DNA from: Peromyscus leucopus
Lineage: Eukaryota; Chordata; Mammalia; Rodentia; Cricetidae
Direction of reading: 5' to 3'
Assembly (NCBI RefSeq): GCF_004664715.2
Contig: NC_051065.1
Coordinates: forward strand, 150,432,826 to 150,496,825
DNA: 64,000 bases
Shown: positions 20,294 to 31,491 of the stretch, in pieces
Position numbering within the stretch: the first letter of the stretch is position 1
How the letters are laid out: the number at the start of each line of letters is the position of its first letter
The notes under the pieces: model-generated
The model's database searches: none
What the model saw: the letters and a program-made list of their open reading frames with translations, nothing else
Told to the model about the DNA's origin: nothing
Program-made: the position numbers and the translations under genes

Positions 20294-21747
20294 TAATCAT
20301 TCTGTTCACAACCTCTTCCTTGTTCTTCACTCTGGTTTCAGTTTCTGGTGGAAAAGGAGGTAAAAATGACAGCAAAACTAAAAACTGAATGAAGAACAAA
20401 GAACAAATGATTTCAGGAAGTTCTTGAAGCTCTTGAAAGACTAAAATTAAGTATAAACAGGGCGGAACTCTGTTTTATCCACTGTTCCTTTGGGGGCTGA
20501 ATTTATGGCATGGCTTTGAAAATTAGAGATTTTTATTTTTCACTACTTCATGGTTATTCCAGAGAGGCACACAGATGAGAATGTAACCAGATTCTGAGGA
20601 AGCCCAAGAGACGTGGCAAGGATGCTCAAGTCGTGGGGAAGGTCGGCTGAAATAGCAATTTGTGGGTGGAATATCAGCAGGCTGCAGAATTAATCACCAA
20701 TTAAAGGAACAGGAGGGGGATGAAGACAGATCTTAGGCTCGGGACGTGGAAAAGGATTCAGTACAGACTTCTGTGTTCTCAGAGATTAAAGTCCTGTCCA
20801 GATGTAGATGTCTCGAGCACAACCAGTGAATAGAATCAGAGATTCTGTTCAGCAAGAGAAGACAGGAGAACAAATCTCTCTTCTTTGTTTTCCTGGTTGA
20901 AAACCAAACACAGTGGCCATTTGAGGAGATTCCAATGTCAAGAGTGCCCAGGCAGGGAAGGGAGGGTGAAAGGCAGCCAGACTGTGACCACAGTGGAAAC
21001 AGGCCCACTGGCTCATTCACAGGCCATCTGCACTCTGCACCCTGGAATGCTCACTGTGGTCGGTGCAGCACCCCAGATTCTGATTCAAGCCCACAAGTGA
21101 CTTCCTGCTTCTTCTCTCTTTCCTGTGACCCCAAAATATTAAGTGGTGAGGCCTGGCGTCCCTGTCTGGGACAGAGCAGCTGAAGCCACTGGTATGAGTC
21201 ACAGGTAAGCTCAGCTGCTGTGGGAGGGGCTGGATGAAGGCAGGACAGGGGGCCTCATGAAGACCTTGGCTTGGGGGAGGGGAGGAAGTGAGGAGGAGAG
21301 TCTCGGGTGGTCTGTAATGTTGCCTAATGCTCCTGCACTTTCACCAGCAGAGGCAAATTCCAGCTGATCTCCCAAGATCTTTAGGAAACTTGACCTTTGT
21401 GACAGTGAAGGAACTAAAATTATAGTCCTGCCTGTAGCTGAGGAGCTTGGCACGCTGAGGATGTGCCAAACCCAAACCAGAACCAAGCATGGAAATGTCA
21501 CGCCATTAGCACAAAAGGTTAGTGGGCCACTTTGCATTTGGGTAGGATCTCCGGGATTTTAAATCCATCTGGTTCCCTGATAGTTGTAGGTTCTAGTCAG
21601 AACTCACACTGGTCATAAAGATCTAGAACTTTCCTTTCCAGAGAAGCCCCCCCCCCAGACCGGTTTCCTGTCTCATAATTAATCCTGTGTTCCCTGTGGA
21701 CCACACTATGTAGAACAGTGCCCCATTTCTTCGCTAAACAAAATTGA
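20294..21747. other. SINE-free unique stretch, 1.45 kb
   Basis: No repeat family recognised and no coding evidence. Short frames only. It resembles other SINE-poor blocks here (4.2-5.6 and 9.2-10.9 kb). Confidence 0.5.
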
Positions 21748-21895
21748 TCATGGCTGGGCATAATGGTGAGTGTTTGTAATCTCAGCACTTGGGAGGTAGA
21801 GTCAGGAGGATCAGGAGTTCAAGGGCAGCCTCAGCTACATACCAATTCTAGGGCCAGATGGGCTATATGAGAGTTGCCTTTAAATAAATAAATAG
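21748..21895 (+). mobile_element. Old B1 SINE
   Basis: TCATGGCTGGGCATAATGGT, TCTCAGCACTTGGGAGGTAG and GGAGTTCAAGGGCAGCCTCA, with an AAATAAATAAATAG tail. Confidence 0.85.
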
Positions 21896-22538
21896 ATAAT
21901 GACTTTAAGGACTTGCTACTATCTGCTAATGTGGCACCCATTCTTTGCCGGATTATTTCTGAGTCCTCGATTTGGTTACACCATACCTATACACTAGTAC
22001 ACCTCCACACTCTCTCCTGGAGTTGGGCTGGCTACACTGTTCTCAGAGAGCTTACTCATTCTGGCCTTTGCTTTAATACTTAGCATTCTTCACCTTCACC
22101 TCTGAATCGGAATTCCATCTCCAAGAAATCACTAACATTCCTTGACACGTATCCCTTTCTCAGTGGATGGAAAGTCACCTGGAATTGTGTGTTACCATGC
22201 CTCACATAAATTGTGCTCAATAAACAATTTATTGCAATTCTTCTCTTACAAGTCAAAACCTAAACACACAATTACTCTGGTTCCGAATCCCATGGATTTC
22301 AACACAGCATGACACAGGACCTCTAAGTTCAGCAACTCAAGAAGAAAACTAATTGTGCCCAAGATAGTGAGAGAGTGAGTTCAAAACAGAATGAAATGCT
22401 TGCTCAGCCTGACATTTTCAATGCCTGTCTGAAAACTGGGCACTTGTGAAGTGTTGTACCCTTCATAGCACTCAAGTTCAGGTCTACATAACATAAAAAT
22501 CCCTTTGTGTCACCAGAAGAACAAGTTGAGAGAAACAT
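21896..22538. other. Unassigned sequence
   Basis: No element recognised with confidence. AATAAACAATTTATTG at about 22218 is an AT palindrome-like patch. Confidence 0.4.
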
Positions 22539-22555
22539 GTATATACATACACATA

Positions 22556-22605
<50 letters not shown>

Positions 22606-22607
22606 CA
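22539..22607. repeat. (CA)n(TA)n microsatellite
   Basis: About 18 CA units flanked by TATATACATA and ATATATATATA. Confidence 0.95.
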
Positions 22608-22694
22608 CTTCTCACGGTGGAATGGAGGAGTCATAAAGTCCAGTGACACAGAGCAGAGACCTCACAATTCCTTATATATGGTAAACTGATTTTT

Positions 22695-22726
22695 TTCTGG
22701 GGGCAGGGTTCGAGACAGGGTTTCTC
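22695..22726 (-). mobile_element. B1 scrap, antisense
   Basis: TTCGAGACAGGGTTTCTC is an inverted B1 3-prime end, cut exactly where the LTR at 22727 starts. Confidence 0.5.
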
Positions 22727-23072
22727 TGCTGTGGATGATTGATTGATAAATAAAACACTGATTGGCCAGTAGCCAGGCAGGAAGTATAGGCGGACAAGGA
22801 GAGAGGAGAATTCTGGGAAGTGGAAGGCTGAATCAGAGAGATGCCGCCAGCCGCCACCATGACAAGCGAGATGTAAGATGCTGGTAAGTCACGAGCCACG
22901 TGGCAACTTATAGACTAATAGATATGGGTTAATTTAAGATATAAGAACAGTTAGCAAGAAGCCTGCTGCGGCCATACAGTTTGTAAATAATATAAGCATC
23001 TGTGTGTTTATTTTATAAGTGGGCTGTCGGACTGCTGGGGCTTGGCGGGACCTAGAGAGGAAACTAGCTACA
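22727..23072 (+). mobile_element. Solo-like ERV long terminal repeat (cricetid mys/MYSERV-like)
   Basis: 346 bp running TGCTGTGGATG to AACTAGCTACA, with an early AATAAAACACTGATTGGCC block and a TTTGTAAATAATATAAGC block. The same family recurs at 56667-57075, with a fragment at 48168-48286. No internal retroviral sequence flanks it and no clean target duplication is visible. Family name is from memory. Confidence 0.7.
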
Positions 23073-23078
23073 ATGGAG

Positions 23079-23232
23079 AACTAGAGACACAGCTCAGTTG
23101 GGGGAGTGCTCCCCTGATGTAGAGGGTCCTAAGTTTGATCTCACGCACCACAGAAGCAGAATGTGGTGCCATATGGAGGCAATCCCACACTTCCTGTACT
23201 CAGAAGGTGGAGAAAAAAGTTCAAGGTGAGAT
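23079..23232 (+). mobile_element. B4-type SINE (ID-B1 fusion)
   Basis: ID-like head (ACACAGCTCAGTTGGGGGAG, TTTGATCTCACGCACC) then a B1-like half (CTTCCTGTACTCAGAAGGTG, AAGTTCAAGGTGAG). Confidence 0.6.
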
Positions 23233-23288
23233 GCGTGTGCACACACATGCACACAGACACAGACACACACAGACACACAGACACACAG

Positions 23289-23318
<30 letters not shown>
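23233..23318. repeat. (CA)n microsatellite with CAGA variants
   Basis: ACACAGACACAGACAC units passing into pure CA. Confidence 0.95.
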
Positions 23319-23320
<2 letters not shown>

Positions 23321-23363
23321 GAAGAAAAGAATGAGGAATGAAAAAAAAGGAAAGAAAACATGA

Positions 23364-23736
23364 TGGAACCCCTTCATGATGTTGTCTTTGGCAACGATTT
23401 CTTTCCAGACTATGATCGCAAATCTAATAATAAAGGAAAGATAAATTAGATTTCATCAAAACTAAAATCTTTGGCTGGGTGGTCATGGCATATGCTTTTA
23501 ATCCCAGCACTCTGGAAGCAAGGGCAGGCAGATCTCTGTGAGTTCAAGGCCAGACTGGTCTACAGAGCTAGTTCCAGGACAGCCAACCCTATCTCAAAAA
23601 ATAAAAACAAAAATTAAATTGTTTTTTGTGTATCAAATTACTGTTAAGAGGATGAATAGATGAGTTATAGAATGGAAGCAAGTATTTCTCATCAGATATA
23701 TAATAAAGGATCAATATTGGAAGATATAAAGAACTT
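23364..23736 (+). mobile_element. Ancient L1 fragment: ORF2 C-terminal region
   Basis: TTGGCAACGATTTCTTTCCA, AAATTAGATTTCATCAAAAC, then after a B1 GTATCAAATTACTGTTAAGA and GGATCAATATTGGAAGATAT. This is the order of the 3-prime end of old L1 ORF2 on the plus strand. Interrupted by stops and SINEs. Confidence 0.8.
23471..23615 (+). mobile_element. B1 SINE nested in L1
   Basis: TTTTAATCCCAGCACTCTGG, GCAGATCTCTGTGAGTTCAA and CTATCTCAAAAAATAAAAAC. It splits the L1 ORF2 fragment. Confidence 0.92.
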
Positions 23737-23739
23737 TTG

Positions 23740-23945
23740 GACTGGGTGCTATGGCATGTGCCTGAAATTGTAACACCTAGAATGATGAGACAGGGGGATG
23801 GCAAGTATTAGGCTAGCCTGGACTACATAGTAAGATCCTGTCTCAAAAAAAAAAAGAAAAAAAAAAGAAAAGAAAAGAAAGTGAGGAGGGAAGAAAAGGA
23901 GGGAGTAAAGGAGAGGAAAAAGAAAATGACAATAAAGAAGAAAGG
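23740..23945 (+). mobile_element. Old B1-like SINE with A/G-rich tail
   Basis: GGGTGCTATGGCATGTGCCT, GGCTAGCCTGGACTACATAG and ATCCTGTCTCAAAAAAAAAA, then a GAAAAGAAAAG purine tail. Confidence 0.75.
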
Positions 23946-24724
23946 ATTCTTGTAACTTAAAAATATAAACTCAAACCCTACTTGAGTCTTCTGGGTAAGG
24001 TGGCAGATGAGATGCTTCTGTGCGATCCGCTGAAGGGGGAGTGTCAGAATAAGGAAAGATACACCCTATTCCAAAGACAGAAGGAGGAGAAGAGCTTCTG
24101 GAACTCACAAAATGCAGTGAGACAGAAAGGCAAAAGCCTGGTGAGGAGGAAAGCCAAGCCAAACACTGCTCCTCCTGAAGCTCCTGTCAGGGAACAGGAG
24201 ACAAAGGTCATTGTGAAAGTGGTTTGTTTGTTCCTGGGTGACACTAGGGACTGAGCTCCCAAAAGTCAGGGGCTCCCCAAGAAGACTCCCCAAACGAAAC
24301 TAGCAGAGATAAGTAAATATTGAAACACAAGGAACATGGAAAAGATAACATCCCCCCAAAATGCTAACCCCTCAACTAATGACCTCAAAGACGCCGAAAT
24401 GAGTAAAACATTAAATAAAGATTTCAAAATTTAGTAGTGCAACTGACCGATGACTTTCAAGAGGTCACACACAAGCAGATGAATAAGGAAATCAGTTAAG
24501 GACTCAGAGGGGAAAGCCCCACACAGAACAAGTAAGTGGTCAGCAAAACAAGGGGGAAAGTCAGCAACATGGAAGAGAAAGTCAGCAAATAAATTAAAAA
24601 AAAAAAAAGGTGTAGAAATGAGAAACCAAGAGCATCATTAAGACTACTACGAAGGAAGAACACCGGATATGAAGAACAGAGTTAAGGAAATACAACATTC
24701 AAACAGCAATAAAGAAACAAAATA

Positions 24725-24838
24725 GCCAGGCCTGGCGCAAGGCAATAATGCCAGCCTCTTGGGAAGTTAAGGCAGGAGGGTCACAAGTTCAAGGCCAGCC
24801 TGGGCAATTAATAAGACACCATCTCAAATTTAAAAGTG
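24725..24838 (+). mobile_element. Old B1-like SINE in L1
   Basis: TAATGCCAGCCTCTTGGGAA, GTTCAAGGCCAGCCTGGGCA and ACACCATCTCAAATTTAAAA. Confidence 0.75.
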
Positions 24839-24840
24839 AG

Positions 24841-24960
24841 ATAAGGGCAGGGCTACAGCCTGATGATAAGGCACTTACCTTGCATGGTCAAGGCCTTGGA
24901 GTCTATCCCCAGTTCCATAAAAACAAACAAACAAACAAACAAACAACAGAAAGAAAGAAA
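24841..24960 (+). mobile_element. ID SINE in L1
   Basis: GGGCAGGGCTACAGCCTGAT, TAAGGCACTTACCTTGCATG and CCCCAGTTCCATAAAAACAA, with a (CAAA)n tail. Confidence 0.7.
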
Positions 24961-25219
24961 ATCTGTCCAGGACCAAAACATCCAAGAATTCTAAGATACT
25001 GTAAAGAACCCAAACTTAAGATCCACAGGGTAGGAGGAGCAGCTGGTATACAAACTAAAGCCATAAAGGAATCTATTGAAGGAAACCACAGCAGACGATT
25101 TCCCAGTGTAGAGCAAGAAATGGACACCCAAACACAAGGAGTATTTTGAACTCTAAATAGATATGACCCCAGAAGCATCTCTCCATGACATGCTACAGCT
25201 AAATGCCAAAAACACATAG

Positions 25220-25354
25220 CCTACCTCTGCAGGCAAACGTGTTGCCAAGTCTGACATCGCCTGGGACCCACGTAATAAATAGAATCAAATCAACTCCTGC
25301 AAATTGTCCTTTGACCTCTACACATGCACTGTGTATAACACACACACACACACA

Positions 25355-25393
<39 letters not shown>

Positions 25394-25437
25394 CACTAAA
25401 TAGCACTAAATAAATAAATAAAATATAATTTTAAAAA
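25220..25437 (+). mobile_element. B3-type SINE with (CA)n tail, in L1
   Basis: GTTGCCAAGTCTGACATCGC, AAATTGTCCTTTGACCTCTA, CA repeat 25338-25391 and an AAATAAATAAATAAAAT end. Confidence 0.8.
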
Positions 25438-25440
25438 ATA

Positions 25441-25580
25441 GCCTGAACATAAAGTCTGAGCTATATTACTAGTGGCTCACAGAATTCAGGAGTTTGATAC
25501 TAGCCCAGTGAGTTCTTCACCAGCCTGTTATAAAGTGAGACTCTGCCTCAAAACAAAACAAAAAACAAGCAAAACAAAAA
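25441..25580 (+). mobile_element. Very old B1-like SINE
   Basis: GAATTCAGGAGTTTGATACT, CAGTGAGTTCTTCACCAGCC and GAGACTCTGCCTCAAAACAA. Confidence 0.55.
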
Positions 25581-25590
25581 AGAATACATA

Positions 25591-25755
25591 GTAGGGTGGT
25601 GGTGGTACACGCCTTTAATCCCAGCACTCAGGAGGCAGAGGCAGGAGGATCTCTGTGAGTTCAAGGCCAGCCTGGTCTACAGAGCAAGTTCCAGGACAGC
25701 CAGAGTTACACAGAGAAACCCTGTCTTGAAGAACCAAAAGAAAAAAAAAAAAAGA
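25591..25755 (+). mobile_element. B1 SINE in L1
   Basis: GGTACACGCCTTTAATCCCA, ATCTCTGTGAGTTCAAGGCC and GAGAAACCCTGTCTTGAAGA. Flanked by AAAGAATACA on both sides, a clean target-site duplication. Confidence 0.95.
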
Positions 25756-26526
25756 ATACACAGCCTGGTCTTCATGTGACCTTGTTTTAAAAACAATCAA
25801 CAAAGCAAAAACATAAATTAAATAAAAAAAAAAACCCAAAACATTAAAAATACAAGGCAAGGGAACAATATTAAAAACTATAAGAAAAAAATGTCAACTC
25901 AAACAAAGGCTATAATAACACCAGCTCTCTCTCTGATCAGCAGCCTTAAAAGCCAAGCATGGAACAATATATTTCAAGCCCTGAACACAAATAACTGCCA
26001 ATCAGAATTGCTGTACAGAGCAATATGGAGAAATGAGGGCATTTAAGACAAGCCCAGACAAAGGCAACTCATGACCACCAAACTAGCACTACAGATGATA
26101 CTTTAAAGGAAACTACACAAAGGAGGAGGAAAGAGTCTCCATTAGGAGAGCACAGGAAGTCAGCTTTCCATTAGAGAACTATGTGATCAAAGAAGAGCTA
26201 GGGAGGGCTTCATGGCGCCCAGCACAGTACACCAGAAAACTCCTGCTCGGAGTGAGGTGAAAAGTGAAAACAGAGAACCCAGCCAGCCAGAAAAACCAAC
26301 AAGATCACAGGTATTAGCAAATGTCTCTCAATAAAGCTTTAATTGTAAATGTCCTCAAGTCCCAGATAAGAAGATGTAGGTTGGCATCTTAAAAACAAGA
26401 CCCAAGAAACACACCTCACCAATAAAGACCCACAAAATGAGCATAAAGGATGGAGGTCAATTTTTAATCAGGTAAACAGAAGCTGAAAAAAAGTTAGAAT
26501 AGCTATTTGATAAAATAGACTTCAAC

Positions 26527-27175
26527 CCAGGGCTGGAGAGATGGCTCAGCGGTTAAGAGCACTGGCAGCTCTTCCAGAGGATCAGGATTCAAATTCCCAG
26601 CACCTACATTGTGATGGTATTGCGTTCCCCAAAATATTGTGCACTCTAATAAACTTATCTGGGGTCAGAGAACAGAACAGCCATAATATTAAACATAGAG
26701 GTTAGGCAGTGGTAGCACATGCCTTTAATCCTAGCATTCCAGAGTCAGAGATCCGCCTGGATATCTGTGAGTTCAAGGCCACACTGGAAACAGCGAGGTG
26801 TGGTGACTCATGCCTTTAATCCCAGGAAGTAATGGCAGGAGGCAGAAAGGTATTCAAGGTATAGGAACTAGAGCCTGGTTAAGCTTTTAGGCTTTTAGTA
26901 GCAGTTCAGCCGAGATTCATTCTGGATGAGGACTCAGAGACTTCCAGCTTGAGGAAACAGGATCAGCTGAGGAATTGGCAAGGTGAGGAAGCTGTGGTTT
27001 GTTCTGCTTCTCTGATCTTCCAGCATTCACCCCAATACCTGGTTTGGGTTTGCTTTTGTTAATAAGACTTTCTAACAATTTGTGCTACACCCACATAGCA
27101 GCTTAAAACTATCTGTAATTCTCTGGTTCCAGGGGATCCAACACTTTCACAGGACACTAATAAACAACAACAACA
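26527..27175 (+). mobile_element. B2 SINE in L1, itself split by an LTR
   Basis: B2 head 26527-26609 (GGGCTGGAGAGATGGCTCAG) and B2 tail half 27090-27175 (TCCAGGGGATCC box). The LTR at 26610-27089 sits inside it. Confidence 0.9.
26610..27089 (+). mobile_element. LTR-type element with embedded B1-like pieces
   Basis: Starts TGTGATGGTATTG and ends TTTGTGCTACA. It has AATAAACTTATCTGGGGTCA near the start and two CCTTTAATCC B1-like stretches inside. Flanked by CCTACAT and CCCACAT, a 7-bp duplication with one change. Related to 47316-47750. No coding sequence; family not named with certainty. Confidence 0.75.
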
Positions 27176-27437
27176 AAATAGAATTCAATCCAAAATTAAT
27201 CAAAAAAAATTAAAGGCCACTATATATTAATGAAGGGGAATATACCAAATGTGAATAACATGCCCCAAATATTGGAGCTTCTAATTTCAAAAAACCCACG
27301 AATAAGCATAAAAAAAAACCAAAAAACCAGACAGGTACTCATATAGTAACAGTAGAAGACTTCAGTACTCTCATCCCTTCTTCAGATAGGATATCCAAAC
27401 TAGAATTCAACAATATCAAAATTCAGAGTTAAAAACA

Positions 27438-27563
27438 CCACGGTGCTGGCAAGATGTCTCAGCAGGTACAAGTTGTTTCTGAGCAACCTGACGACCAGAG
27501 TTTGACCCATCTGGGACCCACATGGTGGAAGGAGAGAATGACTTCTGCAGGTTGTCCTCTTAC

Positions 27564-27615
<52 letters not shown>

Positions 27616-27655
27616 TGGTACATGAGTATGCCTCTCAATAAATAAATGTGTAATA
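27438..27655 (+). mobile_element. B3-type SINE with (CA)n tail, in L1
   Basis: GGTGCTGGCAAGATGTCTCA, TCTGGGACCCACATGGTGGA, GCAGGTTGTCCTCTTACCTA and CA repeat 27566-27610. Confidence 0.85.
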
Positions 27656-27826
27656 ATTTAAAAAATGACACCACAGATTAAATGGGCTTGAGCAGGTAGC
27701 TATAGATTATTTCAACACATATCAAACATACATTCTTTTGGCAGTGCATGGTACCATCTCTAAAATAGATCACATTGTAGGCCACAAATCAAGTCTTAAC
27801 AAATGCAAAGGAATTGAAATAGTTCC

Positions 27827-27980
27827 CCCGGGTTGATGAGATGGCTCAGTAGGTAAAGGCACTTGCTGCCAAGTCTGAGCCTGAGATCTAGCCCTGAAAG
27901 TCACTGACTTTCTCTCTCTCTCTCTCTCTCTCTGTCTCGTGCACGCACAAACACACCAGAAAATAAAATTAAAAAATAAT
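27827..27980 (+). mobile_element. B3-type SINE with (TC)n, in L1
   Basis: GGTTGATGAGATGGCTCAGT, GGCACTTGCTGCCAAGTCTG and a TC tract at about 27910-27933 followed by GCACGCACAAACACACC. Confidence 0.75.
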
Positions 27981-28147
27981 TTTGAGTATCATATCACACC
28001 ACAGCAGGATAAAAACTGGAAACCAATTATGAGAGAAACTACAGAAATAAGCAAATACTGAGTAACGCCTCTTGAATGGTCTTTGGTCACTGAAGAAATC
28101 TGTGAGGAATCAATGCTCCTCAAAACTGGTCCATAAATAGAAAGAGA

Positions 28148-28304
28148 AGGATATCTGGATGTGGTGACACATATCTGCAGTTCCAGCTGCCTCCAAGAAG
28201 CTGGGACAGAAGGGCTACTGAAAATTTGAAGTCAGCCTTGGCTACATAGTGAGTCCTAGGCAAGCCTGAGCTACATAGCAAGATACTGTCTCCAAACAAA
28301 CAAA
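28148..28304 (+). mobile_element. Old B1 SINE in L1
   Basis: GGATGTGGTGACACATATCT, GAAGTCAGCCTTGGCTACAT and GCAAGATACTGTCTCCAAAC. Confidence 0.75.
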
Positions 28305-28465
28305 TGCTAGTGAGATGGCTCAGCAGGAAAAGGAACTTGTCACCAAGCCTGACAACCTGAGTTCAGTTGCAAGGGTGAAAGGTGAGAACCAAGTCCTGCG
28401 TATTGTCTTCCAAAACACCGCGTGCAGACACATAGACACATACAAATAAATAAATGTAGTTTTAA
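28305..28465 (+). mobile_element. B3-type SINE in L1
   Basis: GCTAGTGAGATGGCTCAGCA, CACCAAGCCTGACAACCTGA and GACACATACAAATAAATAAA. Confidence 0.78.
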
Positions 28466-28804
28466 AAATAAGAACTAAAAAAGGAATGGAAAGAACACTA
28501 CAAAATCCTTCTGTAAATCTATAAGCATTACTCTGATACCTGACCTGGATGAGGATACAACAGAAGAAGAAAATTATCCACCAGTTTTCCTGATGAACAC
28601 AGACACAAAGTGCTCAGTAAAATACTTGCAGCACAAATTCAAGAACGCATTAAGAAGATCAGACACCATGAGGAAACTCATTTCATTCCAGGGATGCAAA
28701 TTCAGTTTAACATATGCAAAGCAGTAAGTGTAAAACGGCACAGAAATAGGCTCAAGGTGAAAAAAAAAATCACACAGTCATCTTAGTAGTTGCAGAACAG
28801 TCCT

Positions 28805-28990
28805 TTGTGGACCAGCAAGACAGTCATCAGGCAAAGGGGCTTGCTCACCAGCCAGGTGACCTGAGTTCAGTACCCAGAAGCCATGTAAACGTACAAGATA
28901 AAAATCAAGTCCAAAAAGTTGTTCTCTGATCTTCACATGTATGTTAAGGCGTGCACTCCCCATATCCACATATCATGTACTCACACACAA
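28805..28990 (+). mobile_element. B3-type SINE in L1
   Basis: AGGGGCTTGCTCACCAGCC-type head (GACCAGCAAGACAGTCATCA), GTTGTTCTCTGATCTTCACA and CATGTACTCACACAC. Confidence 0.75.
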
Positions 28991-28992
28991 TG

Positions 28993-29082
28993 AGAAGGAA
29001 GTGAGGGAGGAAGGGAGGGAGGGAAGGAGGAAGGAAGGAAGGAAGGAAGGAAGGAAGGAAGGAAGGAAGGAAGGAAGGAAAG
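28993..29082. repeat. (GGAA)n microsatellite
   Basis: GAGGGAAGG units passing into about 13 GGAA repeats at the 3-prime end of a B3 SINE. Confidence 0.95.
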
Positions 29083-30343
29083 GAGCCACTTTTGACAAAG
29101 TTCAAAATCTCTTCATGATAAAAGCCCTGAAGAAACTATGACTAGAAGGAGCATATTGCTAACATAATAACATAATATATATCACAGACCTATAGCCAAT
29201 ATTATACTGAAAGGAGTAAAACTGAAATCATCTCATTTAAAGTCAGGAATGATGCTGGGGTGCCTACCCTCATCACTCTTATTAAATACAGTGCTTGAAG
29301 TCTATCAAGAGCAATATAACAGTGTGGTGGTTTAGATGAGAATGGCCTCCAGAAGCTCATATGTTTGAATACTTGATCCCAAGTTGGTAGATTTATTTGG
29401 GAAGGATTAGGAGGTGTGGCCTTGTTGGAAGAGGTGTGTCAGTGCAGGTGAGCTTTGAGCATTCAAAAGACTGGCACCATTACCAGCCCCCCACCCCCAG
29501 TCCAAACGTCCAGCAATGTAGATCCACATAAAACCTGAGAAAGCTTAAAAAAAAGTAATGGGGGTGGGAGGTGGGGGGGGGGGATTCCAAACACACAGAA
29601 ACAGAGTCAAATGTGGCTTCTTGGTAACCGCCTTTTCTCAGGTAGGCTCTGTTTGCTCCTTTTAGGGGATCCCTGGCTCATGCTAGCAGCAAACACAGAA
29701 GTGCTGTTTTAAGAGGCCCTGCTACTGAACACTTAAATGCGGCTTGTGAGCAGCAGGCAGTGTGCTACTTGGTGGCATTGTGGATCCAACAATTTCCTAG
29801 AGCTGGGGCAGTAAACATGGCTCCTGCTGGTACCTCCACCATGAAGCTAAGTTCTCAGGGAACCAAGGGGGGACTGAGCCAGTCGCCAATGCCATGCACT
29901 AAGCTGAGCTGTGCCTACCACTAAAACAGCAATTTAAGATTTATCTCAGGCAATCAAAAAACAATACAGATGCTCGGTAAAGACAGATCCAGATGGAAAA
30001 AAACTCTAGATGGGTTACAGTGTGTTTAAAATTGTACAAAGGCTTGGGAGAGAAAATAAAAAGGATATAGACAATCATAAAAAAACCAATATAGTTTTAA
30101 AATAATAAAGTCCTTAAAAAGGGAGTAAAGTAATATAAAAGAAAAGCTACATAAAGATGGAAAATACACAGAGAGTCTGGATCATGTATGTTATTGTGTT
30201 GTCTTAAAAAAATTTTTTTTTTTGGCTGCTAAGAGATGCTGGATTATGAAAGCTGCTAGATTAAACCAACCTATATATTTTAAAAATGTCTTGACTTCAA
30301 AATAGAAATCAAAAGGTGTGTTGCTTTGGGGAAAAGGTTATGC

Positions 30344-30505
30344 TTTTTTTTTTTTTTTTGGTTTTTCAAGACAGGGTTTCTCTGTGTAGCTTTGCGCCTT
30401 TCCTGAAACTCACTTGGTAGCCCAGGCTGGCCTCGAACTCACAGAGATCCTCCTGCCTCTGCCTTCCGAGTGCTGGGATTAAAGCGTGCGCCACCACCGT
30501 CCGGC
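30344..30505 (-). mobile_element. B1 SINE, antisense (young cricetid type)
   Basis: Long T tail, TGTGTAGCTTTGCGCCTTTC, ACTTGGTAGCCCAGGCTGGC and CGCCACCACCGTCCGGC. Flanked by GGTTATGC on both sides. Confidence 0.96.
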
Positions 30506-31116
30506 GAGGTTATGCTCTTATTTCTACAGGAAATGAGAGGCTGTGGATTCATTCCTGGTTGATATAGATCAGGTTTGATCAAGGAAAGACCCCCTGAAAA
30601 TTCTGGCTACATACATAAAGAAATAAACCTAGGAAAACTACAAAGCATGTAACACATATTTTACCTGCTCAAACATAAAACAAAAAAAATCATCTTTGGC
30701 TAATTTGTGAACAACACATAGTCTACACTTGTATTAATACAGACATGTATGTTACCTTTAAAAGTTTATGTATTTTCAGAACAAGGGACCAGAAACCAAT
30801 GAAAATGGATGGCCCAGGTGATCCAACATCTCAAAATGTCTCTGTTATAGTCTCCTCAATATTCTGCATCCAAAACAGCTTCAAGGCTGCTGTCTGAGAT
30901 TATTCAATCTCACAAACTACTCCACTCAACACTTAACAATTATCCTGATTTTCTCAAGGTTCCCTCTAAATACCAGTGCCCACAAACAACAAGAAGTAGT
31001 TGAGAGAATGATGCCTACATTCCCAAAAGATGGGTTATAGATGTTTATTATCATTTAAGGGGAGTTGTTATTGGTCATAGTCAGGAAAAAAAAGCTAAAC
31101 AAAAGAGTTAAATTCA

Positions 31117-31281
31117 ACACATGGTGGTGGCGGCACATGCCTTTAATCTCAGCACTCGGGAGGCAGAGGCAGGAGGATCTCTGTAAGTTCCAGGCCAGCC
31201 TGGTCTACAGAGCAAGTTCCAGGATAGCTAAGGCTGTTACACAGAGAAACCCTGTCTCAAAAAAACAAAAAAGAAAAAAAG
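31117..31281 (+). mobile_element. B1 SINE in ERV relic
   Basis: TGGTGGTGGCGGCACATGCC, TCAGCACTCGGGAGGCAGAG and GAGAAACCCTGTCTCAAAAA. Flanked by AGAGTTAAATTC and AGAGGTAAATTC. Confidence 0.95.
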
Positions 31282-31295
31282 AGGTAAATTCCTTT

Positions 31296-31299
<4 letters not shown>

Positions 31300-31350
<51 letters not shown>
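31300..31350. repeat. (TC)n microsatellite
   Basis: About 25 TC units at the A-tail side of the antisense B1 at 31351. Confidence 0.95.
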
Positions 31351-31351
<1 letters not shown>

Positions 31352-31491
31352 TGAGACAGGGTTTCTCTGTGTAGCTTTGTGCCTTTCCTGGAACTCACTC
31401 CATAGCCCAGGCTGGCCTTGAACTCACAGAGATCTGCCTGGCTCTGCCTCCCGAGTGCTGAGATTAAAAGCATGCACCACCACCGCCCAGC
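31351..31491 (-). mobile_element. B1 SINE, antisense, in ERV relic
   Basis: TTGAGACAGGGTTTCTCTGT, CATAGCCCAGGCTGGCCTTG and CATGCACCACCACCGCCCAG. TAGATCT flanks B1 plus TC tract on both sides, so the TC tract arose from the B1 tail. Confidence 0.95.

Noticed and set aside
19647..20399. 250-codon antisense open frame, the longest in the window
   Set aside because: It is the His/Thr-rich translation of the TG/CA array and has no complex sequence.
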